Positions 54,446 to 62,817 of a DNA stretch of 64,000 nt are shown in pieces. This DNA is from Chloroflexota bacterium. GTDB lineage: Bacteria > Chloroflexota > Chloroflexia > Chloroflexales > Roseiflexaceae. The notes beneath the pieces were generated by a model. It searched no databases. It was not told the origin of the DNA and worked only from the letters and a program-made list of their open reading frames with translations. How positions within the stretch are numbered: the stretch's first letter is position 1; each line of letters opens with the position of its first letter. The position numbers were made by a program, and so were the translations under genes. The stretch is from assembly GCA_013388755.1 (NCBI GenBank), contig JACAEQ010000108.1, positions 1 through 64,000 of the forward strand, written 5' to 3'.

Positions 54446-54530
54446 GCATGTTACTGATCGTGCGCATCGCGCATCACCCGGCACATACCGCGCTCTGGAT
54501 CGGCATCGGCAGAAATCGGCAAGCAACGCG

Positions 54531-54983
54531 TCAACCATACCAGCGACGAATGATGGACGCAGCCGCCGCCAGCGCGATCCCGAATCCAACCCCTAGCGCT
54601 ACTGCCTGAGGTGTTGTCAGTAAGACGCGTGAATGCCCGGAAAAGGTCAGGTGCCGGGCGATCGCCAGTGGAACCGTTGCATCCTCGACGTGGGCGGACC
54701 GCGCGAACAGGACGCCGCCACCGCCACCATAGAGCTCAAGCCGGTTCCCCGCAGCGACAACCATGCCGCCGCTGCTGGTCAGCGATGCATCATTGCCTGC
54801 CACCAGCGCACCGGCAAACCCCTGTGACATGGCCACATTTGTCGCAGCCCGCACCATGCCTGCCCCGCTGCCGGCCAGAAGAGCATCGCTGGTGCGGGCA
54901 ATACCGACGATACCGTGGCGCACCTGGAGATGGTGCGCCTTGACGGCGCGCAACAGGGCGAATCGCAGCTCGCCACGTGACAT
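54531..54983 (-). CDS. Hypothetical protein with C-terminal membrane helix
   Basis: 150 residues from ATG 54983, with AGAAGG 8 nt upstream. Residues about 25-115 repeat short hydrophobic/Gly/Ala/Asn turns (GAGMVRAATNVAMSQGF, GALVAGNDASLTSSGGM), suggesting a small right-handed beta-helix or bactofilin-like stack. The C-terminus is a hydrophobic helix ending with basic residues (LGVGFGIALAAAASIIRRWYG). No family is recognised. Probably a cytoplasmic scaffold anchored in the membrane (inference). Confidence 0.6.
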   Translation of the reverse strand: MSRGELRFALLRAVKAHHLQVRHGIVGIARTSDALLAGSGAGMVRAATNVAMSQGFAGALVAGNDASLTSSGGMVVAAGNRLELYGGGGGVLFARSAHVEDATVPLAIARHLTFSGHSRVLLTTPQAVALGVGFGIALAAAASIIRRWYG

Positions 54984-55138
54984 ACGCGACACCTTCTGAG
55001 CGTATTGATGCGGAATTGCATAGAGCCGAACTCAGAATAGCACGCGTGTCAACGTACTGATGCGTCCATCCGCGACCGGGTGTCGTAATGTGCCAGGCTC
55101 TGACCTGCCTTCGGCACATTCGCACCCTCACATAACGA

Positions 55139-55251
55139 TGAATAACACGACGTACGCGGTGGCGTACCAGCAGGGTGGCCTGGCGGGCAGCACGCCGGCA
55201 TGCGTCTGGCTGGCCGATTGCGCGCGTGACCGCGTCACTCCAGTGAATAAC
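55139..55251 (+). mobile_element. MITE-like repeat, copy B
   Basis: An element of about 97 bp (55147-55243) flanked by the direct repeat TGAATAAC (55139-55146 and 55244-55251). Its left 53 bases and right 37 bases match copy A nearly exactly, with an 11-bp middle instead of 88 bp. It ends 9 bp before the stop of the FHA gene. Confidence 0.78.
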
Positions 55252-55259
55252 GCGTGATC

Positions 55260-57305
55260 TCAGCGCCGGACCATCACAACATCGGCGCTAGCCTGTTCTC
55301 CTTCGCCTGTAAGAACAAAACCGCCGGTCATACGATCCTGCCCATCCAGGCGCAGATTGAACACTAGCGAGGCATCTGCCGGCGCGCTGCTGCCCTCCGG
55401 CGGACGCAGATCGATGATGTAGTGATCGCCGCGAGCCGTGCAGGTGCCGCGCGCGAAATCGCTGCGCTCGCCGCCTTCGACTAGCTGCACCAGCGTTTCC
55501 TGACCGTTGATCTGAAACCCTAAGATCGCATTGTCAATGGAGCCGATCTCATCCTGCAGTTCCGGATCGGTTGATGAACGCAACGTCGCCGTCATGTCCC
55601 AGTCGCCATTCATCGTTGTGGGGCACGTGCCTTGCGACGCAACCGGAGTTTGATCTGGCGGTGGCGCGGGTTCTCCTTCAGCAAGCGTTCCGGTACAGGT
55701 ACGTGTGTCGAAGCTGGAATACCGTGTAACACCGGGAGTGCCGATTGCAAACCCTTCAAAACGTACGGTCTCGCCCGGCTTCAGAACAACCTGTTGCGCT
55801 GGCAGCGCCCAGTAGCCGGTGCAGGGCGAGTAATCAATGGAGCCGGGATTGATCTCGGTCATGTAGATGTAATGCACGACCGTAAACGTTCCGGCCGGCG
55901 CCCAGGCCTTCAGTGGCTCATACCGTACCGTGGCATCCCGTCGCGGACCCCGCGCCAGCAGGTTACTGCCCGGGCTCAACCAGAACGCCTCAAGGCCCGG
56001 GTTCGTGAGTGTGTAACCGCTGATACACACGTTCACGTACAACTCACGCGGCAGTTCGCGGCACCCTGGATAATTGTGGTCGCCTACCAGCGAGCGATTC
56101 TCTACCACGAACCAGCCGCCATTGGCGCGGTTCCACTCCTCAGGGTCGTTACCAGTGTAGCTGTAGATGCCGTAGGGCGAGAAGTGGATCACTTCTGCGC
56201 TGACCGTGCGCGCCGATGCGTCCACGATCCCGCGCACCGCGGTCCACGCGCCGCTCTGCGCATCGCGCGTCACCAGGCCCATAACGCGCTCCGGATCGGC
56301 ATCGGCAGGGAGCGGCAGCGTGATCCGCACCGGTGTTGCGAACGTTACCCCTTCCGGCTCAAGCTGGTACAGTGGTCCGTTCAGCGCCAGGTCCTCGGGC
56401 AGGTCAACGACCTGGTTATCTGCCGGCCGGATGGCAAACGTCAACGTAGCAGGGCTCCCGTCTGCTCTCGGCGGGACTGCGCCAGGTGGCACCTGGATCA
56501 TCGCGCCATTGGGCATGGCCACACCGCCTGACTGGCCGCTACCGATGGTTGCGCTCCCCGGGAAGGAAGCCCCGGGCGCCGTTGTCGGCTTGAGCGCAAT
56601 CGGCAGGTCACCCAGGTCAACCGGTAGTCCGCCGACCAGGCTGCCGACACGGTCGCGCAGCAGGGCTGCGCCGGCCACCCCACCGATGCACACCAGCGCC
56701 AGCAGGGCGACCACGACCAGCAGGCAGGTGCGCCCGCCTGAACCGGCGCGTGGCCGGGCAGCCGGCGGCGGTTGATAGGCCGGCGCCGGTGGTAGCTGAT
56801 AGCCCTGAGGGGGCGGTTGATAGACCGGAGGTGGCGGTTGATAGGCCGGAGGGGGCGGCGGTGTCACCTGAGGCGGCAGTTGATAGGCCGGCGCCGGTGG
56901 TAGCTGATAGCCCTGAGGGGGCGGTTGATAGCCCTGAGGGGGCAGCGTCACCTGCGGTGGCAGACGCTGCTGGTAACCTGATGACGGCGCCCCCAGCACC
57001 GTCGCATCCTGCTGCGGTTCGGCCTCCACGCGAAACGCTTCTTCGCCAATCTCGACCAGGTCGCCTGGCCGCAGCACCGCGCGCTGGACCCGCTGGCCAT
57101 TGACCAGTGTTCCATTGGAACTGCCAAGATCATAGAGGACGATCATACCGTTTTCGAGGCGTACCTGCGCGTGGTGGCGCGATGCGCGCTCGCTGGTGAT
57201 CACCACCTGGTTATCCGCCGCGCGGCCAAGCGTCAACGGCTGACTTCCGACCGGGAAACGCCGACCCGTCAGTGGCCCATGAACTCCAAGAAGTTGTGGC
57301 GCCAT
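55260..57305 (-). CDS. FHA-domain transmembrane protein with extracellular ZU5-like domain
   Basis: 681 residues from ATG 57305. Cytoplasmic FHA domain (1-95; LGRAADNQVV, SRHHAQV, GSSNGTLVNG) for phosphothreonine recognition, a Pro/Gln/Tyr-rich tandem repeat linker (about 105-185), one transmembrane helix (TCLLVVVALLALVCIGGVAG, about 190-212), and an extracytoplasmic region with a ZU5-like domain (about 245-380; GGVAMPNGAMIQVPPGAVP, LEPEGVTFATPV) and beta-rich C-terminus. It is likely a phospho-signalling-linked surface protein. Its Ser/Thr kinase partner is not in the window. Confidence 0.82.
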   Translation of the reverse strand: MAPQLLGVHGPLTGRRFPVGSQPLTLGRAADNQVVITSERASRHHAQVRLENGMIVLYDLGSSNGTLVNGQRVQRAVLRPGDLVEIGEEAFRVEAEPQQDATVLGAPSSGYQQRLPPQVTLPPQGYQPPPQGYQLPPAPAYQLPPQVTPPPPPAYQPPPPVYQPPPQGYQLPPAPAYQPPPAARPRAGSGGRTCLLVVVALLALVCIGGVAGAALLRDRVGSLVGGLPVDLGDLPIALKPTTAPGASFPGSATIGSGQSGGVAMPNGAMIQVPPGAVPPRADGSPATLTFAIRPADNQVVDLPEDLALNGPLYQLEPEGVTFATPVRITLPLPADADPERVMGLVTRDAQSGAWTAVRGIVDASARTVSAEVIHFSPYGIYSYTGNDPEEWNRANGGWFVVENRSLVGDHNYPGCRELPRELYVNVCISGYTLTNPGLEAFWLSPGSNLLARGPRRDATVRYEPLKAWAPAGTFTVVHYIYMTEINPGSIDYSPCTGYWALPAQQVVLKPGETVRFEGFAIGTPGVTRYSSFDTRTCTGTLAEGEPAPPPDQTPVASQGTCPTTMNGDWDMTATLRSSTDPELQDEIGSIDNAILGFQINGQETLVQLVEGGERSDFARGTCTARGDHYIIDLRPPEGSSAPADASLVFNLRLDGQDRMTGGFVLTGEGEQASADVVMVRR
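56755..56985 (-). repeat. Pro/Tyr-rich low-complexity repeats in the FHA protein
   Basis: Repeated 18-30-bp units encode QGYQLPPAPAYQ and related motifs. This is a flexible linker between the FHA domain and the membrane helix, and the repeats may vary in number between strains. Confidence 0.75.
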
Positions 57306-57312
57306 TGTGGCC

Positions 57313-57501
57313 TCACTTTCGCTGCGGCTGCACCACCGCGCGCCAGAACAGCAACTCAGCCAGCGCGCCGCCCACCGAGCGGCGCCCTGTATTGTCAGGA
57401 TCGAGTGTACCCATAGCGCGCCGTTTTCGATGGAGCAGTTCGTGGGCGAAACAGTAGAAAAGCCGCAATAGTGGCACAGGTATGACGACACCATACCGCA
57501 C
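57313..57501 (-). CDS. Possible small protein upstream of the FHA gene
   Basis: A 62-codon frame starting FVIPVPLLRLFYCFAHELL-like (exact start uncertain; a 34-codon version from an internal ATG is also possible) ends 8 bp before the FHA start, and its last codons contain that gene's GAGG. It has plausible amphipathic character but no recognised family. It may be a translational leader rather than a gene. Confidence 0.3.
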   Translation of the reverse strand: MRYGVVIPVPLLRLFYCFAHELLHRKRRAMGTLDPDNTGRRSVGGALAELLFWRAVVQPQRK

Positions 57502-57524
57502 AGCGTGGCAGCCGGTAGTGCGTG

Positions 57525-58889
57525 CTACAGGCCCAGGAGAATCTTTGCGATCAGCAGATAGATCGTGAGCCCGCTGGCATCCACCAGGGTTGTAATCAGC
57601 GGCGCAGAGACCAGCGCCGGGTCGACGCCCAGACGCCGGGCAATGATCGGCACCAGGGCGCCGATCACATTGGCCCAGACACAGATCGCCAGCACGGATA
57701 ACGCAACCGTCAGGGCCAGATTCGGTAGCGACACTTCGAGAAATGCCCGCCCGAACGCAATGACACCCAGCAGCAGACCAAGAATGAAGCCAACCAGCAA
57801 TTCACGCCCGAGCACGCGCCAGACATCGCGCAGACGCACCTCATTCAGCGCCATCGCGCGAATGAGTGTTGAGACCGTTTGCGCGCCCGTATTGCCGCCT
57901 GTACCGATCAAGAGTGGAATAAAGAAGGCGAGTGCCACCACCTGTTGCAGTTCGGCCTCAAACACCTCGAGCACGTTGGCGGTGATCGAACCGGCGACAA
58001 AGAGAAACAGCAACCAGACGATACGGCGCTGTACCGACGTCGTCACCGGAACGGTGAAATATGTTTCGTCAGCCTGACCCTGGGCGACTGCGCCAAACTT
58101 CAGCACATCCTCGGTACCCTCTTCGACCAGAATATCAATCACATCGTCAACCGTTACGACGCCAAGCATGCGGCCTTCCTCGGTTACCACCGGCACTGCT
58201 GCCAGGTCGTAGCGCGCAACGACTCGGGCAACCTCTTCCTGATCACTTTCGGGATGAACCGTAATTGGCGCAGGGCGCATCAGGTCGGCAATCCGACGTT
58301 CCGGAGGTTCAACCAGCAACCGGCGCAGGCTGACTGTGCCAATCAGGCGATCGGCGTCATCCAGGACGTAGAGATAGACGATAATCGCCGAGTCATGGAC
58401 GATACGGCGCAGGCGCTCCATTGCTTCTGCCGCGGTATGACTTTCGTGAAGCGCCACGAACTGATCATTGAGCAGGCGCCCGGCGCTTTGTGGCGGATAG
58501 CGCAGCAACTCACGAACATCGGCGGCCTCTTGCGGCGCCATCGCTGCCAGCAACTCCTGCTGGCGCTCAGGCACATCTTCGGTAAGAATGGCCGCCGCGT
58601 CGTCGCTATCAAGTTCCTCAAGAATATCGGCGGCCTGCTCTGCCGGAAGCTGGTTGATAAGCTCGCGCGTCGCATCAATGCTCGTCTCGTCGAGCACATC
58701 GGCGGCCTGTTCGGTCTCGAGCAGGCTGAACACGCGCACCTGATCCTCGTCATCGAGGCGGTCAATAATGTCGGCCAGATCGGGAGGATAGATCTGAGCC
58801 ACCAGCTGGCGCAATGCGTCGACATCATCGGCTGCGAGCGCGGCACGCACCTGTGACTCGAGCAGATCCAGGTCGAGCGGGGTGGTCAT
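57525..58889 (-). CDS. mgtE: Magnesium transporter MgtE
   Basis: 454 residues. The acidic helical N domain (about 1-130; repeats such as PPDLADIIDRLDDEDQ and AADILEELDSDDAA), two CBS domains (about 135-255) that sense Mg2+, a connecting helix, and five transmembrane helices (about 285-454) with the pore motif GTGGNTGAQ and the C-terminal Asp region DASGLTIYLL. The start overlaps the alpha/beta hydrolase stop by ATGA, so the two are translated together. No M-box is seen. Confidence 0.95.
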   Translation of the reverse strand: MTTPLDLDLLESQVRAALAADDVDALRQLVAQIYPPDLADIIDRLDDEDQVRVFSLLETEQAADVLDETSIDATRELINQLPAEQAADILEELDSDDAAAILTEDVPERQQELLAAMAPQEAADVRELLRYPPQSAGRLLNDQFVALHESHTAAEAMERLRRIVHDSAIIVYLYVLDDADRLIGTVSLRRLLVEPPERRIADLMRPAPITVHPESDQEEVARVVARYDLAAVPVVTEEGRMLGVVTVDDVIDILVEEGTEDVLKFGAVAQGQADETYFTVPVTTSVQRRIVWLLFLFVAGSITANVLEVFEAELQQVVALAFFIPLLIGTGGNTGAQTVSTLIRAMALNEVRLRDVWRVLGRELLVGFILGLLLGVIAFGRAFLEVSLPNLALTVALSVLAICVWANVIGALVPIIARRLGVDPALVSAPLITTLVDASGLTIYLLIAKILLGL

Positions 58890-59617
58890 ACAGCGCACTC
58901 CAGCCGTGCAAGCCACGACGACAGCAGGTCGGCGAGCGCCATCCCATGCGTGTGCAGCAGGCGAGGGCCACCGCCAGCCAGCACTGCCAGTTCGCTGTAA
59001 CGTAGCATCTGTGCAATCTCGCGCGCGTTGTGCGGTGTGGAAACCGGATCATCGCTGCCGGTTACGACCAGCGCCGGCGCACCAATGGCACGCAGCTGGG
59101 TATGGCAATCGACTTGCTGCAACAGGCGCTGGCAGGCATGTTCGTCATGGGCGCCGGCGTACCCATTGCGCCCGAAGAGTGCCGCCAGCCCGTGGCGCAG
59201 GTGTGACACGATTGGCTTGCGCCTGGACGTCGACAGCTGCGGTGGTGAAATGAGCGCCAGCCCGCGGACACTCGCTGGATAATCGGCCGCGAGCTGCGCC
59301 GCAACCACCGCTCCACCGGCGTGGCCAAGCACAAATGCCGGCTCAACGTCCAGCAAGTCAAGCAGTTCGTGAAGATCAGCGGACAGACGATCGATACTGT
59401 CGGCGAGCGGGAGCCGCTGGCTCTGGCCATGCCCGCGCAGATCGGGCACGATTGTCTGGTAGCGGGCAGCGAACTGCAGCGCGAGTGGTTGCATGCTTTC
59501 GCCGCAGGCGCCGAACCCATGGATCAACAGCACCGGAACACCGCGTCCATACGTCACGCAATAGAGCGCGGAAGCACGCCGAGCTGCCGGAATGGCGCGT
59601 ACAGTGAGCGCAGTCAT
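58886..59617 (-). CDS. Alpha/beta hydrolase lacking the nucleophilic serine
   Basis: 243 residues from ATG 59617, preceded by GGAGGAT. The fold is clear (LLIHGFGACGESM oxyanion region, DLRGHGQS, GSDDPVS with the acid residue, HTHG with the His), but the nucleophile elbow reads GHAGGAV where GHSxGG is expected, so Ser is Ala. The gene may encode a non-hydrolytic binding protein or a member that uses another mechanism. It is translationally coupled to mgtE. Confidence 0.82.
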   Translation of the reverse strand: MTALTVRAIPAARRASALYCVTYGRGVPVLLIHGFGACGESMQPLALQFAARYQTIVPDLRGHGQSQRLPLADSIDRLSADLHELLDLLDVEPAFVLGHAGGAVVAAQLAADYPASVRGLALISPPQLSTSRRKPIVSHLRHGLAALFGRNGYAGAHDEHACQRLLQQVDCHTQLRAIGAPALVVTGSDDPVSTPHNAREIAQMLRYSELAVLAGGGPRLLHTHGMALADLLSSWLARLECAV

Positions 59618-59740
59618 GGCGATCCTCCGTGAACAGGTTGTAACGGCAGGCGCGGCAGGCGGCAATCATACCCATTGCCGGTGCGCATGGCGTGCCGCCA
59701 ACCTGAGCAGGAGGCGAGGAGCGCCGAGGCGCGCTCCATG

Positions 59741-59772
59741 AAAACACCCCCGCAGCCTCACGCTACGGGGGT
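59741..59772 (-). terminator. Intrinsic terminator of the candidate ncRNA
   Basis: Minus strand: ACCCCCG (59772-59766) pairs with CGGGGGT (59752-59746), followed by GTTTT. The inner CAGC/GCTA arm adds pairs. It faces the alpha/beta hydrolase promoter region. Confidence 0.75.
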
Positions 59773-60146
59773 ACAGAGCCAGGAGGCGCCATCATCAGCG
59801 ACGGCAAGAACTGGCGTCGTGGTCCCGAACGAAGCGTGAGCTGGCTGGCGTGCACGGATCAGAGCGATGCCGCGCACAACTATGACCCGGCTTAGCGTCC
59901 ATATCCCTTCAATAGAACGCCCCCTCGGGCGCGCCCGGGGAGGCAGGCGAAGCGCTTGCTCCTCCCCTGCTTGGGCTTTGGCACCATACAGCGTAGCACC
60001 CCTGCAGTCGCTTTAAGGCGAGCCTTAGCTCGGGTCGCCCTGGTCCACCCCTGAGCGTCTTTCGACGGGCCGGGGCAACGACTTCTGTCTGTACGGACGC
60101 CGCACCTAACGAGAGAGCACGACTATCTGGCCGGCAATACCGGCTA
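59741..60146 (-). ncRNA. Candidate structured noncoding RNA, about 406 nt
   Basis: Minus-strand transcript from a consensus promoter at 60153-60181 to an intrinsic terminator at 59741-59772. Many local stems are visible: GCCGG/CCGGC near the 5' end, CGTC-GAAA-GACG inside a CCCC/GGGG helix (about 60043-60079), CGAGC-TAAG-GCTCG (about 60020-60033), and a long GGGGAGG/CCTCCCC hairpin near 59938-59966 followed by a near-palindrome around 59919-59944. Searches by eye for RNase P (GAGGAAAGTCC), tmRNA, SRP (GGAAGGNAGCAGCC) and 6S signatures failed. Confidence 0.6.
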
Positions 60147-60152
60147 CTATGC

Positions 60153-60181
60153 AGTATACACGGCCTGACAGGGTGCGTCAA
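60153..60181 (-). promoter_or_regulatory. Consensus promoter of the candidate ncRNA
   Basis: Minus-strand TTGACG (60176-60181), 17-bp spacer, TATACT (60153-60158); predicted start near 60146. Confidence 0.72.
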
Positions 60182-60288
60182 GCCGGCATCGTGGAGGGGG
60201 GTAGGGTTCTCGAACGTGTCACGACCGTATGCCCCGATGCGGCGCGCGGCGCGCCGGAACGACGGCGCACGCTGGGCAGGCAAGGCCA

Positions 60289-60325
60289 GCGCGGCAGGCG
60301 GTGGCACAACCGCCTCCTGCCGCGC
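60289..60325. terminator. Strong GC-rich hairpin
   Basis: GCGCGGCAGG (60289-60298) pairs with CCTGCCGCGC (60316-60325), with an inner CGGT/ACCG arm. There is no T-run on either side. It lies between the GNAT stop and the ncRNA promoter and may insulate the two. Confidence 0.45.
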
Positions 60326-60441
60326 CACATATCACCCCTTTCCCACACACGGGGTGTCGCCACAGACTCCAGGCAATCACGAATCACGACCCATCCGCAA
60401 CCACGTGAGGACCCGATGGCATGACCGGGATCAGCACGCGA

Positions 60442-61473
60442 TCAGGTAAGATCCTGGCGATAGACTACCAGCCCGGGATGGCGCGTAAAGCCAAGGCGCT
60501 CGCTGATAGCCAGCATACTGGTGTTGGTCGATTCGATCCATGTGCTGATCCGATCATAGCCATGGGTTTGCGCATACTCGATCGTCAACACCTTGAGCGC
60601 CATCGCAATACCACGCCCACGATAATCGCGCAGCACACCGGTCATACGCTGGTTGAGCGTGCCTGGCTGCCCTTCCGCCGGATGCATGAAGCTCTCACCC
60701 ACGTAGCGCTCGCCGTCAACGGCGACAAAGAACGCCGCCGGGCAAACCAGAGCAAAGCGCGCGAACCATTCACGAGTAATGTTGGGCGCGTCAGGAAGCG
60801 GCACGTCACGGTTGAGCAGGCGATGCAACTCATGCAGCTTTGGCAACCAGTCAGGGTCAGAAGCGCGCAGTGCGTCGAGCGACACCAATCGAATGCCCGT
60901 AGCTTCGGCCCGTCCAACATACCGTCGCAGCGGCGTAACATCCACCGTGCGCGTATCGAGGCGCAACTCCCAGCTGCGCATCGTTTCAAGAAAGCCCGTC
61001 TGTGCAGCAAAATCGGTGGCATCAGCCAGTTGTTCCCGCACTTCCGAGAGCGCGAACAACCCACCGGCGGCATGCGCCTCACCGAGTGCACGGGCAAGCA
61101 ACTGGCGCCCGATCGTCAGCCGGCGGTATGGTGCAGTAACGCGTGTTGCCGCCCAGAAGCCGCCCGGCTCTGCAATCCACGTCGTGGGGAACGTATGCGC
61201 ATACCCGACAATCGCACCGTCGGGGGCGACGGCAACGTAGCGGCGCGGGAGATGGTCGGGATCAAAACCCGCATCGAATGCGCGGAGATCAGCGGGGTGG
61301 CCGTACTCAAAATCACACAATTCATCAACAGGCGCGCGGGCCACGATCGCTGCGACTGCTGCATACTCTTCGTCCGTCTGCCGGAACGGCCGGATGCGCA
61401 CACCAATGCATCCTTTGATGGACCGTCGCCTCGGCTGGACGCGGACGCCTTCGTCCTTCCACACATGTAACAT
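60442..61473 (-). CDS. Tandem GNAT family acetyltransferase
   Basis: 343 residues from ATG 61473; an in-frame GTG at 61401 with AAGGAT upstream fits the start of the first GNAT domain (VRIRPFRQTDEEY) and is an alternative. The N-terminal GNAT half contains TAPYRRLTIGRQLL and the C-terminal half LRDYRGRGIAMALKV, the acetyl-CoA-binding signature, then STWIESTNTSMLAISERLGF. The C-terminal half is the better conserved and likely the active one. Substrate unknown. Confidence 0.82.
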   Translation of the reverse strand: MLHVWKDEGVRVQPRRRSIKGCIGVRIRPFRQTDEEYAAVAAIVARAPVDELCDFEYGHPADLRAFDAGFDPDHLPRRYVAVAPDGAIVGYAHTFPTTWIAEPGGFWAATRVTAPYRRLTIGRQLLARALGEAHAAGGLFALSEVREQLADATDFAAQTGFLETMRSWELRLDTRTVDVTPLRRYVGRAEATGIRLVSLDALRASDPDWLPKLHELHRLLNRDVPLPDAPNITREWFARFALVCPAAFFVAVDGERYVGESFMHPAEGQPGTLNQRMTGVLRDYRGRGIAMALKVLTIEYAQTHGYDRISTWIESTNTSMLAISERLGFTRHPGLVVYRQDLT

Positions 61474-61745
61474 AGGCCCTCGCTTACTACCTCTCGTGCC
61501 TTCCGCACCCGGTTCTCGCGCAAGAACAGGGCCTCCGCCGAGCATACCAGCGGCGAAGCATGGCGCACAGCCACCACGGGCCGTGCATTCCGCGGTCAGC
61601 GCTGCCGCGGGCGAACGACACCAGATCTCACGTAACATTTGCGCAGGCGCCGACATGGTGGTATGCTCAGGCGCGCCGTGCCGTTCCATTGTAGCCGAGG
61701 ATCCGGGGAGCGCGCAAGCCCCGGATTTGCACGTGTGTCATCAGG

Positions 61746-62816
61746 ATGATCCCATACGATCTGTACCGCCTGCTCCAGTGCCCTACCTGCGGTTCACGCA
61801 ACCTGGTCGTCACTGAAGCAGGGGTTGCCTGCATCGCCTGCCATTCGAACTATCCGCGCCACGACGGGTACATTGATTTCATGCCGCGAGGCGTTCGCTT
61901 TGAGTATGTTTCAAAGTACGTCAGCGAAGAGGAAGAGCTGGCCGGCGAGCTTGACTACCGCGAACTGGCACCGCCGTTGCTGGCAGCCGGCGTGCGGAAC
62001 CGCGCGCTCGTTCGCTTACTTGAACTGGGACCCGGCGACACCGTGCTTGATAGTGGCTGCGGGACAGCCAAGTTTGCCGCATGGAACGTTGACCGGGTAC
62101 GACTGATGGTTGGCGCGGACCCGGCGACCATGTTTGCCGACGCTGCCATCGAACGAGTGGCGCTGACGCAGGCGGACGCGCGTTGCCTGCCATTTGCCGA
62201 CAACAGCTTTGACAAGGCATTCTCCATTGATGTGCTCGAGCACTTTCCACGCGATGTCATTGATGCCTATCTCACGGAAACGGCGCGGGTGTTGCGCCCT
62301 GGTGGCCGATTTCTCGCGTTCTCGAATACACGCGATCCGTCCAGCCTGCAGCCGCTGGTGAATGCCAGCCGCTGGCTAGGACGCCAGTTCGTACACGCCG
62401 GTGTCTATGATTTCGAGCGCGAAGCGCGGCGCAAGTCGGATCATGTCAAAGCGCTGGCGACATGGAACGACGTGCTCGATGCCATGCAGCGCGCCGGGCT
62501 GCGCCCGGTTCGCGTCGTGTTCTGGAACAGTGTTTTCACCAGCTTTGTCGAACATGTGCTGATGAAGCTTGGTGAAGCAGCGCTGGGGAGACGCGGCGAT
62601 AGAAAAACGGGGAACCAGGGGAACGGCAAGGTAAGAGACGGCACGGCACGCGAGATTCGGGCGCGCCGGAGAATGCGCGGATACCTCGAGAGTCGTGGGC
62701 TGGTGTACTATGCGCTGCTTGCCGTGACACTGTTGATGGAGCTCGATCTGTGGCTCTTCGGTCGTCTGCGCTCGGGCAGTTATTTTATTGTCGTTGAGAA
62801 ACCGGTTGAAGATTGA
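61746..62816 (+). CDS. Class I methyltransferase with N-terminal Trm112-like zinc domain
   Basis: 356 residues. The first 45 residues form a Trm112-like module with CPTCGS and CIACHSNYP zinc ligands, followed by a SAM-binding Rossmann domain (VLDSGCGTAKF, ADARCLPFADNSFD, SIDVLEHF, RVLRPGGRF; about 95-230). A low-complexity insert GRRGDRKTGNQGNGKVRDG (about 280-300) precedes a C-terminal transmembrane-like helix (YALLAVTLLMELDLWLF). Probably a glycan or lipid methyltransferase acting with the adjacent glycosyltransferase. Confidence 0.85.
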   Translation: MIPYDLYRLLQCPTCGSRNLVVTEAGVACIACHSNYPRHDGYIDFMPRGVRFEYVSKYVSEEEELAGELDYRELAPPLLAAGVRNRALVRLLELGPGDTVLDSGCGTAKFAAWNVDRVRLMVGADPATMFADAAIERVALTQADARCLPFADNSFDKAFSIDVLEHFPRDVIDAYLTETARVLRPGGRFLAFSNTRDPSSLQPLVNASRWLGRQFVHAGVYDFEREARRKSDHVKALATWNDVLDAMQRAGLRPVRVVFWNSVFTSFVEHVLMKLGEAALGRRGDRKTGNQGNGKVRDGTAREIRARRRMRGYLESRGLVYYALLAVTLLMELDLWLFGRLRSGSYFIVVEKPVED

Positions 62817-62817
62817 G

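Larger units (their letters stand above)
59618..60441. other. Noncoding region with structured transcript
   Basis: About 820 bp without a convincing protein gene; open frames are GC-driven and have no family features. It contains the minus-strand structured RNA (59741-60146), its promoter, and a separate strong hairpin at 60289-60325. Confidence 0.65.

Noticed and set aside
55141-55257. A small protein-coding gene
   Set aside because: The frame is the translation of MITE-like copy B and is found again in copy A with changes not following codon logic.
59741-60146. RNase P RNA, tmRNA or SRP RNA
   Set aside because: Size and promoter fit, but the diagnostic sequences (GAGGAAAGTCC, a tRNA-like end with CCA, GGAAGGNAGCAGCC) were not found.
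59909-60328. A 139-codon minus-strand frame over the ncRNA region
   Set aside because: Arg/Pro/Ala-rich translation without any protein-like features; it crosses the promoter and hairpins, so it is a GC-driven shadow.
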